DNA of 64,000 bases, taken from Isochrysis galbana. Its lineage: Eukaryota > Haptophyta > Isochrysidales > Isochrysidaceae. A program made the translations under genes and the position numbers. A model generated the notes under the pieces. That model had not been told where the DNA came from and did not search any database. It saw only the letters and a program-made list of their open reading frames with translations. This document shows, one piece after another, positions 50,800 through 61,166 of this stretch. Each line of letters opens with the position of its first letter. The stretch's first letter is position 1. The DNA is taken from NCBI GenBank assembly GCA_018136815.1, contig CM030936.1:2020569-2084568 (forward strand), in the 5' to 3' direction.

Positions 50800-51170
50800 A
50801 AGGTCGGTGGGAGGAGTGGGTGTACCGGCGGGCCCGCTGCCCTCACTGCCTTAACCATCATGGCCGCCGCCGCCCTCACCGCCGCCACGATCCACGATCC
50901 ACTCCTCCGCCGCCCTCATCACCTCCACGTACTCTTCTCGGGACTGAGTGCGAGAGGTGGCCATGCGGGTCTGGGAGTCTGCGAGTGCGACTCCTGACTC
51001 GCGCCCACGGGGGGTCTGAGTCAGGCTGTCGAGTGCTCAGCACATGCCGTGTGGCATGACATGAGAGTGACTGACGGGCTCCCTCCCCCGGAGGGGGATT
51101 AGGGCCCGATGGGGAGGACACAAGGCGCGTCCCGCCATGGTGAACTAAGCTATAAACTCAGCAGTTGACA
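50800..51170 (-). mobile_element. LINE 5' region (copy j)
   Basis: On the minus strand CTGAG..TTATAG..CTTAG (51145-51162) forms a short stem. TTCACC and ATGGCGGGACGCGCC follow from 51138. CCCCCTCCGGGGG, GTCAGTCACTCTCATG, GGCATG.GCTGA..ACTC and a GACTCAGACCC block follow, in the same order as in the 63.3-kb copy. It ends without an ORF2 part. Confidence 0.45.
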
Positions 51171-51199
51171 GTTGACTTATAGTGGCGGCGGAGGTAGGT

Positions 51200-51360
51200 A
51201 GTAGCAATACATTATAAAAAAAAACTTCTTAATATTCACGCCGCGCGCGCGACTCCGCTACCTTTCCCTGACAGCCGCGCCCGCGTCCCTTATCTCTCCC
51301 TCTCACTCGCCTTGCGGCTCGTCCCCTCGTGCTCTACTTAGGGGAGTAGCAATACATTAT
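51200..51360 (-). mobile_element. SINE-like repeat copy F with 16-bp target duplication
   Basis: AGTAGCAATACATTAT flanks the repeat at 51200-51215 and 51345-51360. The 129-bp insert, read on the minus strand, is TCCCCTAAGTAGAGCACG, AGGGGACGAGCCGCAAGGC, a GGGCGCGGCTG block, TCGCGCGCGCGGCG, AATATTAAGAAG and T9. It defines both ends of the family. CCCCT and AGGGG at the 5' end can pair. GTAGAGCACGAG resembles a tRNA D-arm/anticodon stem. Confidence 0.85.
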
Positions 51361-52020
51361 TCAAGTAATGTAGCAATGTGATCTCGCACATTCAATGACA
51401 CATTTGCTCAATCAAGCGCACCACGCACCACCTCGCAACTCGTCTTGTTATCTTTATATTGTATATATTGCATACACAGTACAAATACTACTCAGGTTGT
51501 TGTGGTACGTCTGGGCGCACGAAATACTATCGACAAACAGAAGCAGGCCAACGCGTTCAACGTCCAACGCACACAAGAGCCTGTTGACGCATTAAGTTCA
51601 CATGAAAACAATTGCTTGGATGTATGACATTGTATGAAAACGCACCAAGGACACATCAAGGACTTCACACGCCGTGCAGGCACACCCACATGTACAAAGT
51701 GCACACACACAATTCACGAGACATGCGACTGACTGAACAAACAAATTGAGCCAGAGGGTGGAGTGAAAGTATGGACAAGACAATGACGAGTTTGCCTAAG
51801 CATGGTTGGAATTCACGATCATATGTATCATAATGATCATCGATCCGAGTTCATCGGCAACACATCAGCACATCCGATTCCATCCACATTCGCTGGATGA
51901 TCGTAGCAACATTGCTGAGTCTAGGCCATGAACTCTCCCCCTCCACCCCCCCCCCCCCCCCCCACTCTCCCCCCCCCGCAAACAACGCACGTGCCGATTC
52001 AAGGCCAGCTGCCTTTCCGC
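51361..52020. other. Intergenic region
   Basis: A/T-richer than average, with a C-run at 51935-51970. No gene or repeat copy recognised. Confidence 0.35.
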
Positions 52021-52428
52021 TTATTTGCCCTGGTCAGAGTACTTTCTGCGAGTCTCCGCAGCAAATGCGCCGACCTCAGCACGCATCTGCGCGAGATAAG
52101 ATTGGCTAGCAGTTGAGCTGCCGGGCTCTGCAAACTGACCATCGAGCTGCGCTTCGCTTGCCGCCACACGTCCCACACGCGAGGAGCCACCCACACCTCT
52201 GACAACAGGTGCTGCTGGCTCGTGGCTTCTGGGGGCACTCGGTTTCTGTGATGCAGCCAAGGAGTCCTTTCGCACCTTGCGGATGCTCTTGATAACCTCT
52301 TCCCTGTGCGAAGGCATCGACCCCTTCTTTCGTGTGCCGTTCCGGCAGTCTCGCCGCCCTTTCCTCGGCATCGATGGATGCGATGCCTTGGGGGCGTCGT
52401 CGTCCAACCCGCCTCGCGCCACACCCAA
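52021..52428 (-). CDS. Small basic protein, unknown function
   Basis: 135 codons; a likelier start is Met20 (52371, MPRKGRRDCRNGTRKKG). The chain is very basic at the N-terminus, then has a helical stretch (SHREEVIKSIRKVRKDSLAA), a disordered linker and a C-terminal helix (QSYLAQMRAEVGAFAAETRR). It has gene-like composition but no family I recognise. A poly-C tract lies just past the stop. Confidence 0.4.
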   Translation of the reverse strand: MGVARGGLDDDAPKASHPSMPRKGRRDCRNGTRKKGSMPSHREEVIKSIRKVRKDSLAASQKPSAPRSHEPAAPVVRGVGGSSRVGRVAASEAQLDGQFAEPGSSTASQSYLAQMRAEVGAFAAETRRKYSDQGK

Positions 52429-52803
52429 TTAGAAGTTAAAGTATTACTTGGAGGCAAATATGTAGTAAACATGGGTGCCCCCGACGCAGAACGCTCGAGA
52501 CCTCCTTTTAATTTTAGAGCCCGACTGCCCCCGTCCGGAGAGGGGACGAGGGGACGCGGGGGGAGGGAAGGCGGGCCCGAGGGGAACAGGAGAAGTGCTG
52601 GTTCCTGTTCGCGTTTATGTAATACTTGACGCGTGATGTGCTAGCTCAAGTCGAGCAAGTCGGTTGCCCTTCCCCAGGCAATGCGCGAGGAGAGGGAGCT
52701 AACTGGGAGAGTGTGAGGGCTCATCGTTCTTGGTACCAGACGAGGTCATCACGGGAGAGTGGAGTGGCCCTCAACTCTCTAGGCGGCTTTTCAACTCAGC
52801 CTC

Positions 52804-54567
52804 ATGGCGTCAGCTCGGGTGCCTTCTGTGCCAGGGCTGCGCCTCGAGTTCCCCGGTTGGGAGTTCACCACCAGCCCAGCTCAGCAAGATCCACCCACAG
52901 AGCGCAGTTGGCTCAGCGATCTAGACGAGCTGGAGGGTGAAGAATGTGGCACGATCGGTAGGCGCAATGACGAGGCAGAGGGCATAGAGGAATCCTCAAC
53001 AGACGTGACGTCGAGCCGGGCAGATGGAACCTGCTTTATCAGAGCAAGGCCTGGATTCTCCAAGACTCACGCTGGAGGACGAGTTCGATCGCCTGCGCAT
53101 CCAGCTGTGGCTTCGACCGATACCTCAGCGCACCGACAAGACCGGTCGTCTATCCTTTGGGAGGGGACCTGGCCATCGGATGTGTTGCATGCAGTTTTGA
53201 TGCAGTTGGATGCTGCACAGGATCTTTGCCGCGCTCGAGCAGTGAATCGAGACTGGCTTGACGCAGCTTCAGTGGCTCCTCTCTGGGAGAGGGCATGGGC
53301 GAGAGATCCTCGATTTGCCGGGACATCTCGGCGAGTATCATGCGGTGTTGATTCTTTCAGAACACCGCCACCACGCTATTCAGCCTTCTGGGATTTTGCC
53401 GTCCGCAGCCGAGCCCACCAATGCTATCGGTGGCTTGATTTGCAAAAGGGATGGGACCGCCTGGAGCAGCTCCTGCAGCCAGCACCAATCGTCGCAGCCC
53501 GCGAAACACGAAGCGGGGCCCTACTAGACAGTACCCTCTCCGTCGGTTATGCAAGCCATCAGCCGACGGCTAAGCAGCCGGCGATGAGAGGTCACAGCCA
53601 ACATACTCCAACTTCTCCGTCCAAGCGTGATAGGCATCGAAAACAGCTCTCCAAATCATCAGGATTTGACAAAAACGAGATTCAAGACCTCAGTACGCTG
53701 GTGGAGCAAGAGCTCCCTAGCGGGCAAATTCGAACATCCGGGCTTTCGAAGGCGCGCCGCCTAGCAGCCATCCTGACTAACCGTGACTGGGAACTCACCT
53801 ACAACTGTGTGCGACTCCTACAATTGGAATGCGCTCAAAATCTCGGTGCCTGTCTTGCACCAAATGCGTACGGGCGAGTTGAGCACATTTCGTGTCAGGA
53901 TACAAGCGACTCGACTGATTTTGAGGCGGGTAGTCAACGTAGGTGTGACCATTGGCTCACTGTCAGGGCTGCCCGAGACGAGTTCATTATTCTGCATCTC
54001 CTCGCCAGCTTCGATGCTTATAGCCGGTGGCTAGCGGTTGTCTCATCCACTTTTGGTCACCAATCTGGATCAGGGTGTGGCTCTCATCTTGCTTGTCTAG
54101 TGGCAGCGCAGCGAGGGAACGAAATGGTCGAACGTCAACATACGCCAACTCTGTCGGCCGGTGGGCTCGCCGCTTTCCGTTCCGCAGTGGTACTTCATCC
54201 ACATATCGAGGCATCGTTGCGCAGGCACATTTTCCGTGCCGAGTCGTCTCTTTTGCGACATGGTGGCTGGACTATCGAATCCGGCCGTCTGATGCAGTCT
54301 CTCATAGATCTCGACTCATGCCTCTCGAAACTCGACGTTCGTGACGACCATCTATCTGAAGAGATAGGACTGCTCCCGTCGCAAGAGCGGCTGCGATACA
54401 GCCTCCTCGCACCGTTACGTGCGTGCTGGCAAAAGCATGGAACGCAATGGTTCTGTGGCACTCGGATTGCAAGTGAGGACTTGACGCTTTACGTCGGAGG
54501 CGGCAGTAGGAGCACGAAGCGGAGGAGAGGTCACGGTCTCATTCTAGAGCCCCCCTCCTCTACGTAG
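52804..54567 (+). CDS. F-box protein
   Basis: 587 residues, no intron. The first ~115 residues are disordered and acidic. An F-box follows at about 118-165: WEGTWPSDVLHAVLMQLDAA, LCRARAVNRDWLDAA and SVAPLWERAWARD. F-box proteins link substrates to SKP1-cullin ubiquitin ligases. The rest (about 200-587) is largely helical (GLSKARRLAAILTNRDWELT, FIILHLLASFDAYSRWL, AAFRSAVVLHPHIEASLRRH) and has no WD40, LRR or Kelch repeats, so the substrate-binding domain is unfamiliar. A basic tail ends the chain. Confidence 0.75.
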   Translation: MASARVPSVPGLRLEFPGWEFTTSPAQQDPPTERSWLSDLDELEGEECGTIGRRNDEAEGIEESSTDVTSSRADGTCFIRARPGFSKTHAGGRVRSPAHPAVASTDTSAHRQDRSSILWEGTWPSDVLHAVLMQLDAAQDLCRARAVNRDWLDAASVAPLWERAWARDPRFAGTSRRVSCGVDSFRTPPPRYSAFWDFAVRSRAHQCYRWLDLQKGWDRLEQLLQPAPIVAARETRSGALLDSTLSVGYASHQPTAKQPAMRGHSQHTPTSPSKRDRHRKQLSKSSGFDKNEIQDLSTLVEQELPSGQIRTSGLSKARRLAAILTNRDWELTYNCVRLLQLECAQNLGACLAPNAYGRVEHISCQDTSDSTDFEAGSQRRCDHWLTVRAARDEFIILHLLASFDAYSRWLAVVSSTFGHQSGSGCGSHLACLVAAQRGNEMVERQHTPTLSAGGLAAFRSAVVLHPHIEASLRRHIFRAESSLLRHGGWTIESGRLMQSLIDLDSCLSKLDVRDDHLSEEIGLLPSQERLRYSLLAPLRACWQKHGTQWFCGTRIASEDLTLYVGGGSRSTKRRRGHGLILEPPSST

Positions 54568-54955
54568 ATGTGCCCGGTGTTATAAAAGGTAGTGGTGGTG
54601 TCCGGCGTTTGAGCGGTTCATGAGCAACAACATTTCATTGACAACAAATGAAGGCAGCGCAAGCACGACGGAGAACGGATATCCTTGGCCTGGTTGGCTG
54701 TTATTCTTGTTGAGGTGCTGTAAGCAACTGTGGCTTCTTCTTCCGAACGGGTCAAAAGTCAACTTCCTCTACGTGGAATGTGCCCGATGTGATGTAAGGT
54801 TATGGTGGCGCCGCACCGAGTTCGCGCGGTTCACACGGGAAAAATCATTCATTGCAGCACAAGCACGATGCAGAATAGCTTGTCATGGCTTAGTTGGCAG
54901 TTATTCAAATTCGGCTGCTGCACGCAGCGTTGGCTTCTTTAGCCGAACATCGTTG
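54562..54955 (+). repeat. Diverged tandem duplication after the F-box gene
   Basis: Two ~200-bp units begin CTCTACGT(A/G)GA.TGTGCCCG, at 54560 and 54767. Both contain GAGCGGTTCA/GCGCGGTTCA, an A-rich patch with CATTGCA/CATTGAC, and end GTGGCTTCTT/GTTGGCTTCTT..CCGAAC. The first overlaps the end of the F-box gene, so the duplication covers its 3' end and UTR. Confidence 0.5.
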
Positions 54956-54979
54956 CTTCGAAAGGCACACTGCCGCCTT

Positions 54980-55514
54980 TAGGTGGGTGTGGCACGACGG
55001 CACGGCCGATTTTCGCTTTCGCTTTGCTACAGTACCCTTCACCCGCTAGCGCTGGCGGCAGGCAAGTGCTGTCTGAACCCCGAAGCCAGACCCCCAACCC
55101 CCCAACCCGAAGGAAAGCTTGGCTGCAGCGCCCCTCCCACGCTGGCGCTGGCGGCAGGCAGGAGCCTAGGTTGAAAAAAATCGGTACATCGAGGGCAGTC
55201 GATTTTTTTGTGGGCAACTGCGGAAAGTTTTGAAGTTTTGCCCCCGCCGCCTCTCCCCCGTGCAATCCGAGCGGTGGGCACGAAGCGATGGCGATCGACC
55301 CGCTGGGACAGGCCAACCCTCGCCGCGCTCCAGCGGGAGCGCGTACAGTGATGGGGGCATCAGTTCATGAGCTGGCAACCTTTTTTTATTACTACTAATA
55401 ATATAACCCCTGAGCATTAGTACTACTAATCTCACTAGCCCGGTACTAACACGACAGCCCTTAGCGCACCTGCCCGTACACCTTGACGCGTGCTGATGCC
55501 ACAGACACATACAT
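54980..55514. other. Intergenic region
   Basis: CGCTGGCGGCAGGCA occurs twice (near 55050 and 55147). A minus-strand frame (55630-55166) is low-complexity and unsupported. Confidence 0.35.
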
Positions 55515-55805
55515 ACACCTATGCATTTACCCCCACAAAGAGACGCGACCCAAAGCGCCTCACAGCAACTGCGAGCCAAAAGGCCCGCCCCCCCCCTTCC
55601 CCCGACGCCAGACGGTCCAAAGTAGTGCACATGGGTCGACCCCCCAAAATCGAACGAAAAGGACCGAGGGGGGGGGGGCGAAAGGGGAGTGAGGGTGGGG
55701 CAAGGGCGATGTCAGGGGAAGTCCCCATCGCGAGGGTCGGGGTCGGGGGATAGCAAAGTAGTAAGTAGGCACCTTCAAGAAATTTTTTTTACACGTATGC
55801 ATTTA
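55515..55805 (+). mobile_element. 261-bp LINE 3'-end insertion (GGCACCTTCAAGAA tail) with target duplication
   Basis: ACAC(C/G)TATGCATTTA flanks 55530-55790 (55515-55529 and 55791-55805, one mismatch). The insert is the reverse complement of about 62198-62444, the 3' UTR of another LINE. It begins CCCCCACAAAGAGACGCG and ends GTAGGCACCTTCAAGAAA with a T-run. Confidence 0.8.
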
Positions 55806-55822
55806 AGTTCCCCTTTGTTAAT

Positions 55823-56140
55823 TATCGTTATAACGATAGGGTCATTCATGGAGCGCGCCAGTGCGATGCCTGCGCGCGCCATGGTCCCCCTCCGAGGGGA
55901 CCCTCGGGTCCCAACAGAGGGCCAGCTAGGCCGCTGGGCCAGCTCAGGGAGCAGTGGAGGCTGGGGCTGGGCCCCTGGCCTCCCCTGCCTCTCCCTGGGT
56001 GCTCTCCTGGCGGCTCAGATGATCTGTGGCTCAGTGTTGAAGGGGGGGGTCAGTACGATGGGGTGCCAGACCAGGCGAATGCGTGCGGCGCGCGACGCGC
56101 GCTCGGCGAGAGTATGGACGGTGGAGCGGCTTGCCTAAAA
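55823..56140 (+). mobile_element. LINE 5' end: hairpin plus MERA start (copy g)
   Basis: The palindrome TATCGTTATAACGATA (55823-55838) is followed by GGGTCATTC and ATGGAGCGCGCC from 55848. The frame reads MERASAMPARAMVPLRGDPR. A later stretch, GGCTGGGGCTGGGCCCCTGG, recurs near 62955. Confidence 0.55.
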
Positions 56141-56345
56141 ACGCACACACCCACGATGCGGACCGCTTCTCACCCGATTAGCACCCACAGCAGACACACC
56201 GGACATCAGACGCCCGGCGCCCGGCGCACAAAAGGAATAAGACAAGACCGGTAGCCCGATGGCGAAGAAGGAAGGAGAGCGATAAGCCATCGGGGACTCG
56301 GGGACCGGTACACACCATCTGCCACTAGAAACCTACTTCACCCAG

Positions 56346-56470
56346 CCCCTAGGTAGAGCACGAGGGGACGAGCCGCAAGGCAGGTGGAGGGGTGGTAAGG
56401 AAAGCGGCGTGGTTGCAGGGAGGTTATGCAGGGTCGCGCGCGCGGCGAGAATTTTAAGAAGTTTTTTTTT
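56346..56470 (+). repeat. SINE-like repeat copy E
   Basis: CCCCTAGGTAGAGCACGAGG, GGACGAGCCGCAAGGC, GCGGCGTGGTTGCAGGG, TCGCGCGCGCGGCGAGAAT, TTTAAGAAG and T9. GGTAGAGCACGAG matches the D-arm to anticodon-stem part of many tRNAs, a hint that the family is tRNA-derived. Confidence 0.7.
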
Positions 56471-56560
56471 GAGATATTTTCGGGACGATATTTGGGCCGG
56501 CGCTTGGATATTTCTTGGATATTTTTGAGGGATATTTGGGCAAGAATTGTGGATACCCTG
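56471..56560. repeat. Iteron-like cluster 4 (AAATATCC type)
   Basis: On the minus strand AAATATC occurs five to six times in ~85 bp, several as CAAATATC or AAATATCC. It abuts the T-run of SINE-like copy E. Confidence 0.5.
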
Positions 56561-56574
56561 GCCTACCCCTAAAC

Positions 56575-57119
56575 CGGGGTAGTTGCGTGATGCCCCCTGA
56601 GCCTCTGCTGGCTCTGGCTCTTGCGCTCTTGCGCGTACCGTAGGTGCAAGCTGGTGGTCTTCTTATTGAGTCTTGCAGCATTTGTTGCAGCAAGACTCCA
56701 TGGTGATTTGATGGTGGTCTGTTCGACCGGCCGGGCCTGTGCCTCGTGCTTGCGCACGTGGTCAGTGCCGCGGCTTTGTGGGGGCCAAGCTCGGACGGAG
56801 GTTTTCCCTATGGGAGGCAGAGCTCTGTGGCTCCGGATGCGTGTGTTTCGTCTGTGCTGGCTGGTTTGTGTTGGTGTGCTCTGGGGCTGTGTGGTGTTGA
56901 GGTGAGTCCAGTCCGTATGGCTCTGTGGGCTTGGCTCGGGCCGTGGCTCGCAGGTACCTGGGCTGGCATGGCCTGGCTGGAGGGCGCTGCGTCTTGCGCA
57001 GCATCTACATCTGTCATTATGTGTCATGTCGTGGTTGGTCGACGCGATCGGGTGGGCGGAGCAAGAGTGGGTGGGAGCGAGGCGCGCTCCATGACCCTAT
57101 CGTTTATAACGATAGTTGA
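56575..57119 (-). mobile_element. LINE 5' end with ORF1-like frame (copy h)
   Basis: CTATCGTTTATAACGATAG (57097-57115) precedes GGTC and the start codon at 57092 (MERASLPPTLAPPTRSRRP). Broken frames downstream share ASHRENLRPSLAP and VRKHEAQARPVEQTT with copies d and i. Confidence 0.55.
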
Positions 57120-58285
57120 AAGAACAAAGAAATAAGGGAAAGGGCAAAGATCGAAAGAAAGGTGGAGCAAATGGCAAATGGCAGCATGGCAGCGCGATAT
57201 GCCAAAGGCCCAAAGTGCGCACAATGCACAATGCACGCTCTTCAGCAGGGTAGGAGTGCTATGCATGCCCCTTCTTTCTACTTGCAGGCTTTGTTCGTTT
57301 GTGGCTCGGGGTGGGGGGCAGTAATAATTGCGCATGCTGTGCAGATTCACTCACGCCGCAAGCGGTCGCATGGCCGCAACCCCAATAAATTGATAATTGG
57401 CCATTGGTATTGGTAGCACACTACCACCGCGGGTGGCGATGGTATGCGATTTTGTTTTTACGTCTTCTTGCTCTCGAGTTGGGTCCCGCCACGTCGAACT
57501 GTATTTTGAGGGCTCTGTTTTCCAGCCAAACGGCAACTAGTCGTCAGGCGCGGCGAACTGAGCGTCGGAGGATAGCCCGCGGCACCCGTAAGTAAAGGGC
57601 TCTCATCAGTGTATGACCGTTCGCATCATGGCTGCCTTTAGGCTACCTTAACATCGCTGGGTTCACAACAGCACGATGAAAGAGATCAGCAATCTGAGGG
57701 CATCCGTCCTCACGCCAAATCTTCAGACCACAAGTCAGCCTTCCACGGAGATGGAGGTCGTCTTAGGACACAAGAGCAAAAGTCGGACGTGCAATCTCAT
57801 GGCGCATGAGTTCCACACATCATTTGACTGCACAAGCACTACGAACGCACGCGGCCAAACGCCATTGAGTTACTTGCAACATGGCTCTACCGGTGTCCCG
57901 ATTCATGAATCTGCTTCACATGACCAGACCGTAGTTGCGGTTGACTTGCCTCAAGAGCATGACCTTTCAAGCTCAACATGGACATGCCTACTTCCTGCAC
58001 GCCTTGTACCTTCTCCATACAGCAGGCATGCGACTTCGAAGAGGTGACAGGATCGAGGCAAGTGGCGTCCGTGATATGACACGTAGTATCCTTGTCAGCA
58101 TGTCCGACGGGACGTTAACGTTCTTGTCGCAGAGTTGAGCTCTGCGCGCGGTGGGCCTCAACTCTTCCTCCACCTTTCCCAATTTGGGGTACGCGTCGAT
58201 GAGTTACCCCTAACCTCGACGCCCAACCTAAAGATCTGGCCAGATGAGAGAAACAGGAATGGGCCGCACAGTTAAAGGCCACAAC
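57120..58285. other. Intergenic region with possible exon remnants
   Basis: A CTTGCAG acceptor near 57288 precedes a short frame, with an AATAAA at about 57384. Frames at 57676-58047 and 57935-58138 have no recognisable domain. No gene model could be built. Confidence 0.3.
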
Positions 58286-59389
58286 TCAATCATTGTAACG
58301 ATCGTTTCTCCCACGCCCCCGGTCATAGTCGTCGCGGCGGTCGTAGTTGTCGCGGCGGTCATCGCGACGGTCGTAGTCATCGCGCCGGCCATAGTCGTCC
58401 CGGCGGCTCGAGTCGCCCCGTGGTCGCGGAGGACGCTCATCTTCGTGCCTACCCGGAGGGGGTCGACCATCGCGCCGATCGTCGACAACGCGGTCGTACC
58501 CGCGGTCGTACCCACGGTCGCGCCGGTCGCGATCACCATAACGATCTCGATCATCATACCTATCACGCCGATCATCGCGTCGGTCAAATGAGCGATCTCC
58601 ATATCGAGGGGGTGGTGGAGGCGGTGGGAGAGGCCCTCCTCGTTCACCACCCCGACCATTATCGTCGCGATAAACAGTGATGATACTTCCTTCCAGTTTT
58701 GATCCATCAAGCTTGCGCACAGCATAATCAAGGTCATCCGGAGAGCCAAACTCCACCAACCTGAAGCCGGCACGAGTCGAAGAGAGAGAAGAAAAGAGTA
58801 AACGACTCCTCAAGCACATGGTGGCGGCAGCGCAAGCGGGTTGGAGCATGCGCACCCATCTCCATTCGGTTGTACGTCGACATAGATTACGTTGCCGATG
58901 CGTCGCATGTGGTCCTTGAGTTCTTGCCATGTGAATGAGGGAGGCAAGTTCTTCAGGATCGCACGGTACCTACCCGGACGAGGGGGCGGCCTACCACCAC
59001 CTCCACCAGGATAGCCTCTGTCTCCGTCAGCCCCAGGCGGCCCGTTTCTGCCCTTATTCTTAGCGAATTCAACGCGGATGGCCTGCTTCCCAACCATCAT
59101 ATCCTGGAGGCCTCGAAGCGCATCATCGGCATCACGCTCATCATCGTACGTCTGCAACATGGCGTGTGCGCTCTGAGTCATGGCTTGCACCGCCAGGCTA
59201 TAAGGAGAGTGGGAGCGTGGCATTTCCGCTGGAAGTGGGCAAAGATGAAGCCGTGCTCCTCACCACGAAGGCGAATCCTGGAGGGTTGTGCGCCACCCAG
59301 ACCTTGTTCTTGCCAAACTTGCTGCAGATGTCCTGCACCTCCGCCTCTGGCACTTGCGGGTCTAGGTTGCCAATCCAGATGCGGCTCAT
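58286..59389 (-). CDS. SR-family splicing factor (two RRMs plus RD/RS-like tail)
   Basis: Three exons on the minus strand: 59389-59264, 59151-58856 and 58760-58286. Introns are 112 and 95 nt, both GT-AG and in frame. RRM1 starts at Met1: SRIWIGNLDPQVPEAEVQD, then GFAFV|TYDDERDADDALRGL across the first splice and AIRVEFAK. A Gly/Pro-rich linker follows, then RRM2: YRAILKNLPPSFTWQELKDH, IYVDVQPNGDG|LVEFGSPDD across the second splice, AVRKLDGSKLEGSIITVYRD. The last ~115 residues are Arg/Asp/Tyr-rich (DRRDRYDDRDRYGDRDRRDR). This is the SRSF1-like layout; members bind exonic enhancers and promote spliceosome assembly in the nucleus. The RD-rich tail in place of pure RS is as in several protists. 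Confidence 0.9.
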
Positions 59390-59736
59390 CTGGGTCGGGG
59401 GTTGGGGCCGGGGCCATCTAAGTCTGCGCGGAGCCCCCGCGCGCGGTCTGGAGAGCCGGGGCGCCCTAGCTCCGCCCTGTGCGGCCAGCGGTGGGGGGGG
59501 CGGCACCTCTCTGCGCGGGTCGGCGGTCGGCGGCGACTCTCGCGGGGGACGAGTACGCGCGGGGGGCGGGGGAAGTGGGCGGGGGAGCGCCGCGCAGTGT
59601 GATGGCTCCCCCCCGGTATCAGCGGGTCAGAGGTCTTTTGTTTTTGTGCCTAAAGTTGTGCAGGTGCAGGTGTCCCGGTGTCCCCCCTCATGGGCGGTCA
59701 ATCAAGGCTTTAACTTCTAAGGGTGGAAATTCACCC

Positions 59737-59930
59737 AAAAAAAACATTCTTGAAGGTGCCCGCTACAACTAAGTTTATACTTAGTTCAGCATGGGGGGGC
59801 GCCTCGCGTCCGCCCTCTCAGGCACCAATTCCCCTCCGGGGGGCCTGTCGGTCAACCCCATGCTTTGCCTTTTGGCATGAGCAGGGCAGGGCAATCAACA
59901 GGTAACGAACCTCGCGCGGAGGAAAAGAAC
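59737..59930 (-). mobile_element. LINE insertion with inverted 5' part (GGCACCTTCAAGAA tail)
   Basis: On the minus strand 59763-59737 reads GGGCACCTTCAAGAATG and T8, the tail of the element at 62198. Directly beside it on the plus strand is the hairpin AACTAAG-TTTATA-CTTAGTT (59767-59786), then CAGC and ATGGGGGGGCGCC. CCCCTCCGGGGGGCC and TTTTGGCATGAG follow, as in the 5' region of the 63.3-kb copy. So the 5' end of the element is inverted and joined to its last ~27 bases. Confidence 0.55.
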
Positions 59931-60359
59931 CTCGCGCGGGGGCGGGGGGGGGGGGAATATAATATAGTACGGAGAGACCACCCACGGAACATCTTGGGAC
60001 CGGTGAATGTTTTGGATGAAACTTCCTTCCGTCGGCGGAGGAGAGGTCTCTCGATTTCTCATCGATCGTCCGCGTTGGCTTCAGCGAACTAGTTTCACTT
60101 TAATAGTTCGGACCCTTCGTTTACGTATTTTTGCGCTCTCTTCCCGTATTTCTTCGCGCATGATGAGCGATCGCGACCTCATTCTTTGCCGCGCGGGAGG
60201 GTTTGTTCATCCAATGATTGCGGAGTGCCTACGTAATCTTTCTGAGCCCAAGGTCTTTGGTTTTTGGGTTTCTCGTGAGTGTTTTTCTGGCGACTTCGCC
60301 AGTTGTCTCGTGCTCTCTCTCAGCCCAGCCCCAAGTTCGTCCCACCCCAGCCCGTCAAA

Positions 60360-61166
60360 ATGACTCTGCCGGCACTGATTCGTGCATGCAAATCGAACGA
60401 CACGGTGGCTTGCGCGCAGTTGCTGGCGGCTGCGGACGCCAAGGTGAACGAGAAGGACAAGGATGGCATGACGGCCCTGATGCACGCATGCAGCGCGGGC
60501 CATACCTCGTTCGCACGGCTGCTGGTGGCGGCGCGCGCCAAGGTGGACGTGCAGGACAAGGATGGCAAGACGGCCCTGATGATTGCGTGCAGCGCGGGCC
60601 ACGCCGCGTGCGCCCAGCTGCTGTTGGCTGCGGGCGCCGACGTCAAGGCGATGGACCGTTGGAAGGGCGAGGCGCTGATGTATGCATGCAACAAAGGCCA
60701 CGTCGACTGCGTGGAGCTGCTCCTCCGGCACGGAGCGCGCGTCAACATCAACTTCAATTCCTTGAAATATGCCACGCCCCTCTGGATGACCCCAGTAAAT
60801 CTTGGCGCGCAATACATTCGGTGCGCGGAGTTGTTGCTGGACGCCGGAGCGTGTACGACGCACATCGACGTGAGGCGTGTGGAAGGGTACGTGCGACTGG
60901 GTGTTTGTGAAGAAGCGCTCTTGGAAAAGTACAAAAAGGCGGAAAGGACGCCTGATGCCCACCGCCAAGAGGCCTTCTCAACCGGCAGGAACGAATCCGA
61001 TACTGAAGAGTACGATGATGATGGACCGCCGCCCCCTCCCGAGTCGGAGGTGGAGATTAGCGATTCGGAGTGTGATCATGACAACCTGTATGAGCGAGAT
61101 GTTCAGTTGGTCCTCCCGATACAGGAGGGTGAGATTTCTCGCTGTGAGTATGCAGTGTGGGCGTGA
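60360..61166 (+). CDS. Ankyrin-repeat protein
   Basis: 268 residues. Ankyrin repeats occupy about residues 5-175: LPALIRACKSNDTVACAQLL, GMTALMHACSAGHTSFARLL, GKTALMIACSAGHAACAQLL, GEALMYACNKGHVDCVELL. The C-terminal ~80 residues are acidic and disordered (ESDTEEYDDDGPPPPPESEV). The start is taken at 60360, just after TCAAA; the frame is open further up, but that part is not ankyrin-like. No other domain, so it is a protein-binding module of unknown partner. Confidence 0.75.
   Translation: MTLPALIRACKSNDTVACAQLLAAADAKVNEKDKDGMTALMHACSAGHTSFARLLVAARAKVDVQDKDGKTALMIACSAGHAACAQLLLAAGADVKAMDRWKGEALMYACNKGHVDCVELLLRHGARVNINFNSLKYATPLWMTPVNLGAQYIRCAELLLDAGACTTHIDVRRVEGYVRLGVCEEALLEKYKKAERTPDAHRQEAFSTGRNESDTEEYDDDGPPPPPESEVEISDSECDHDNLYERDVQLVLPIQEGEISRCEYAVWA

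Noticed and set aside
58340-58600. 115-codon plus-strand Val/Ile-rich frame opposite the SR protein
   Set aside because: Antisense of the repetitive RD-coding sequence; composition explained entirely by it.
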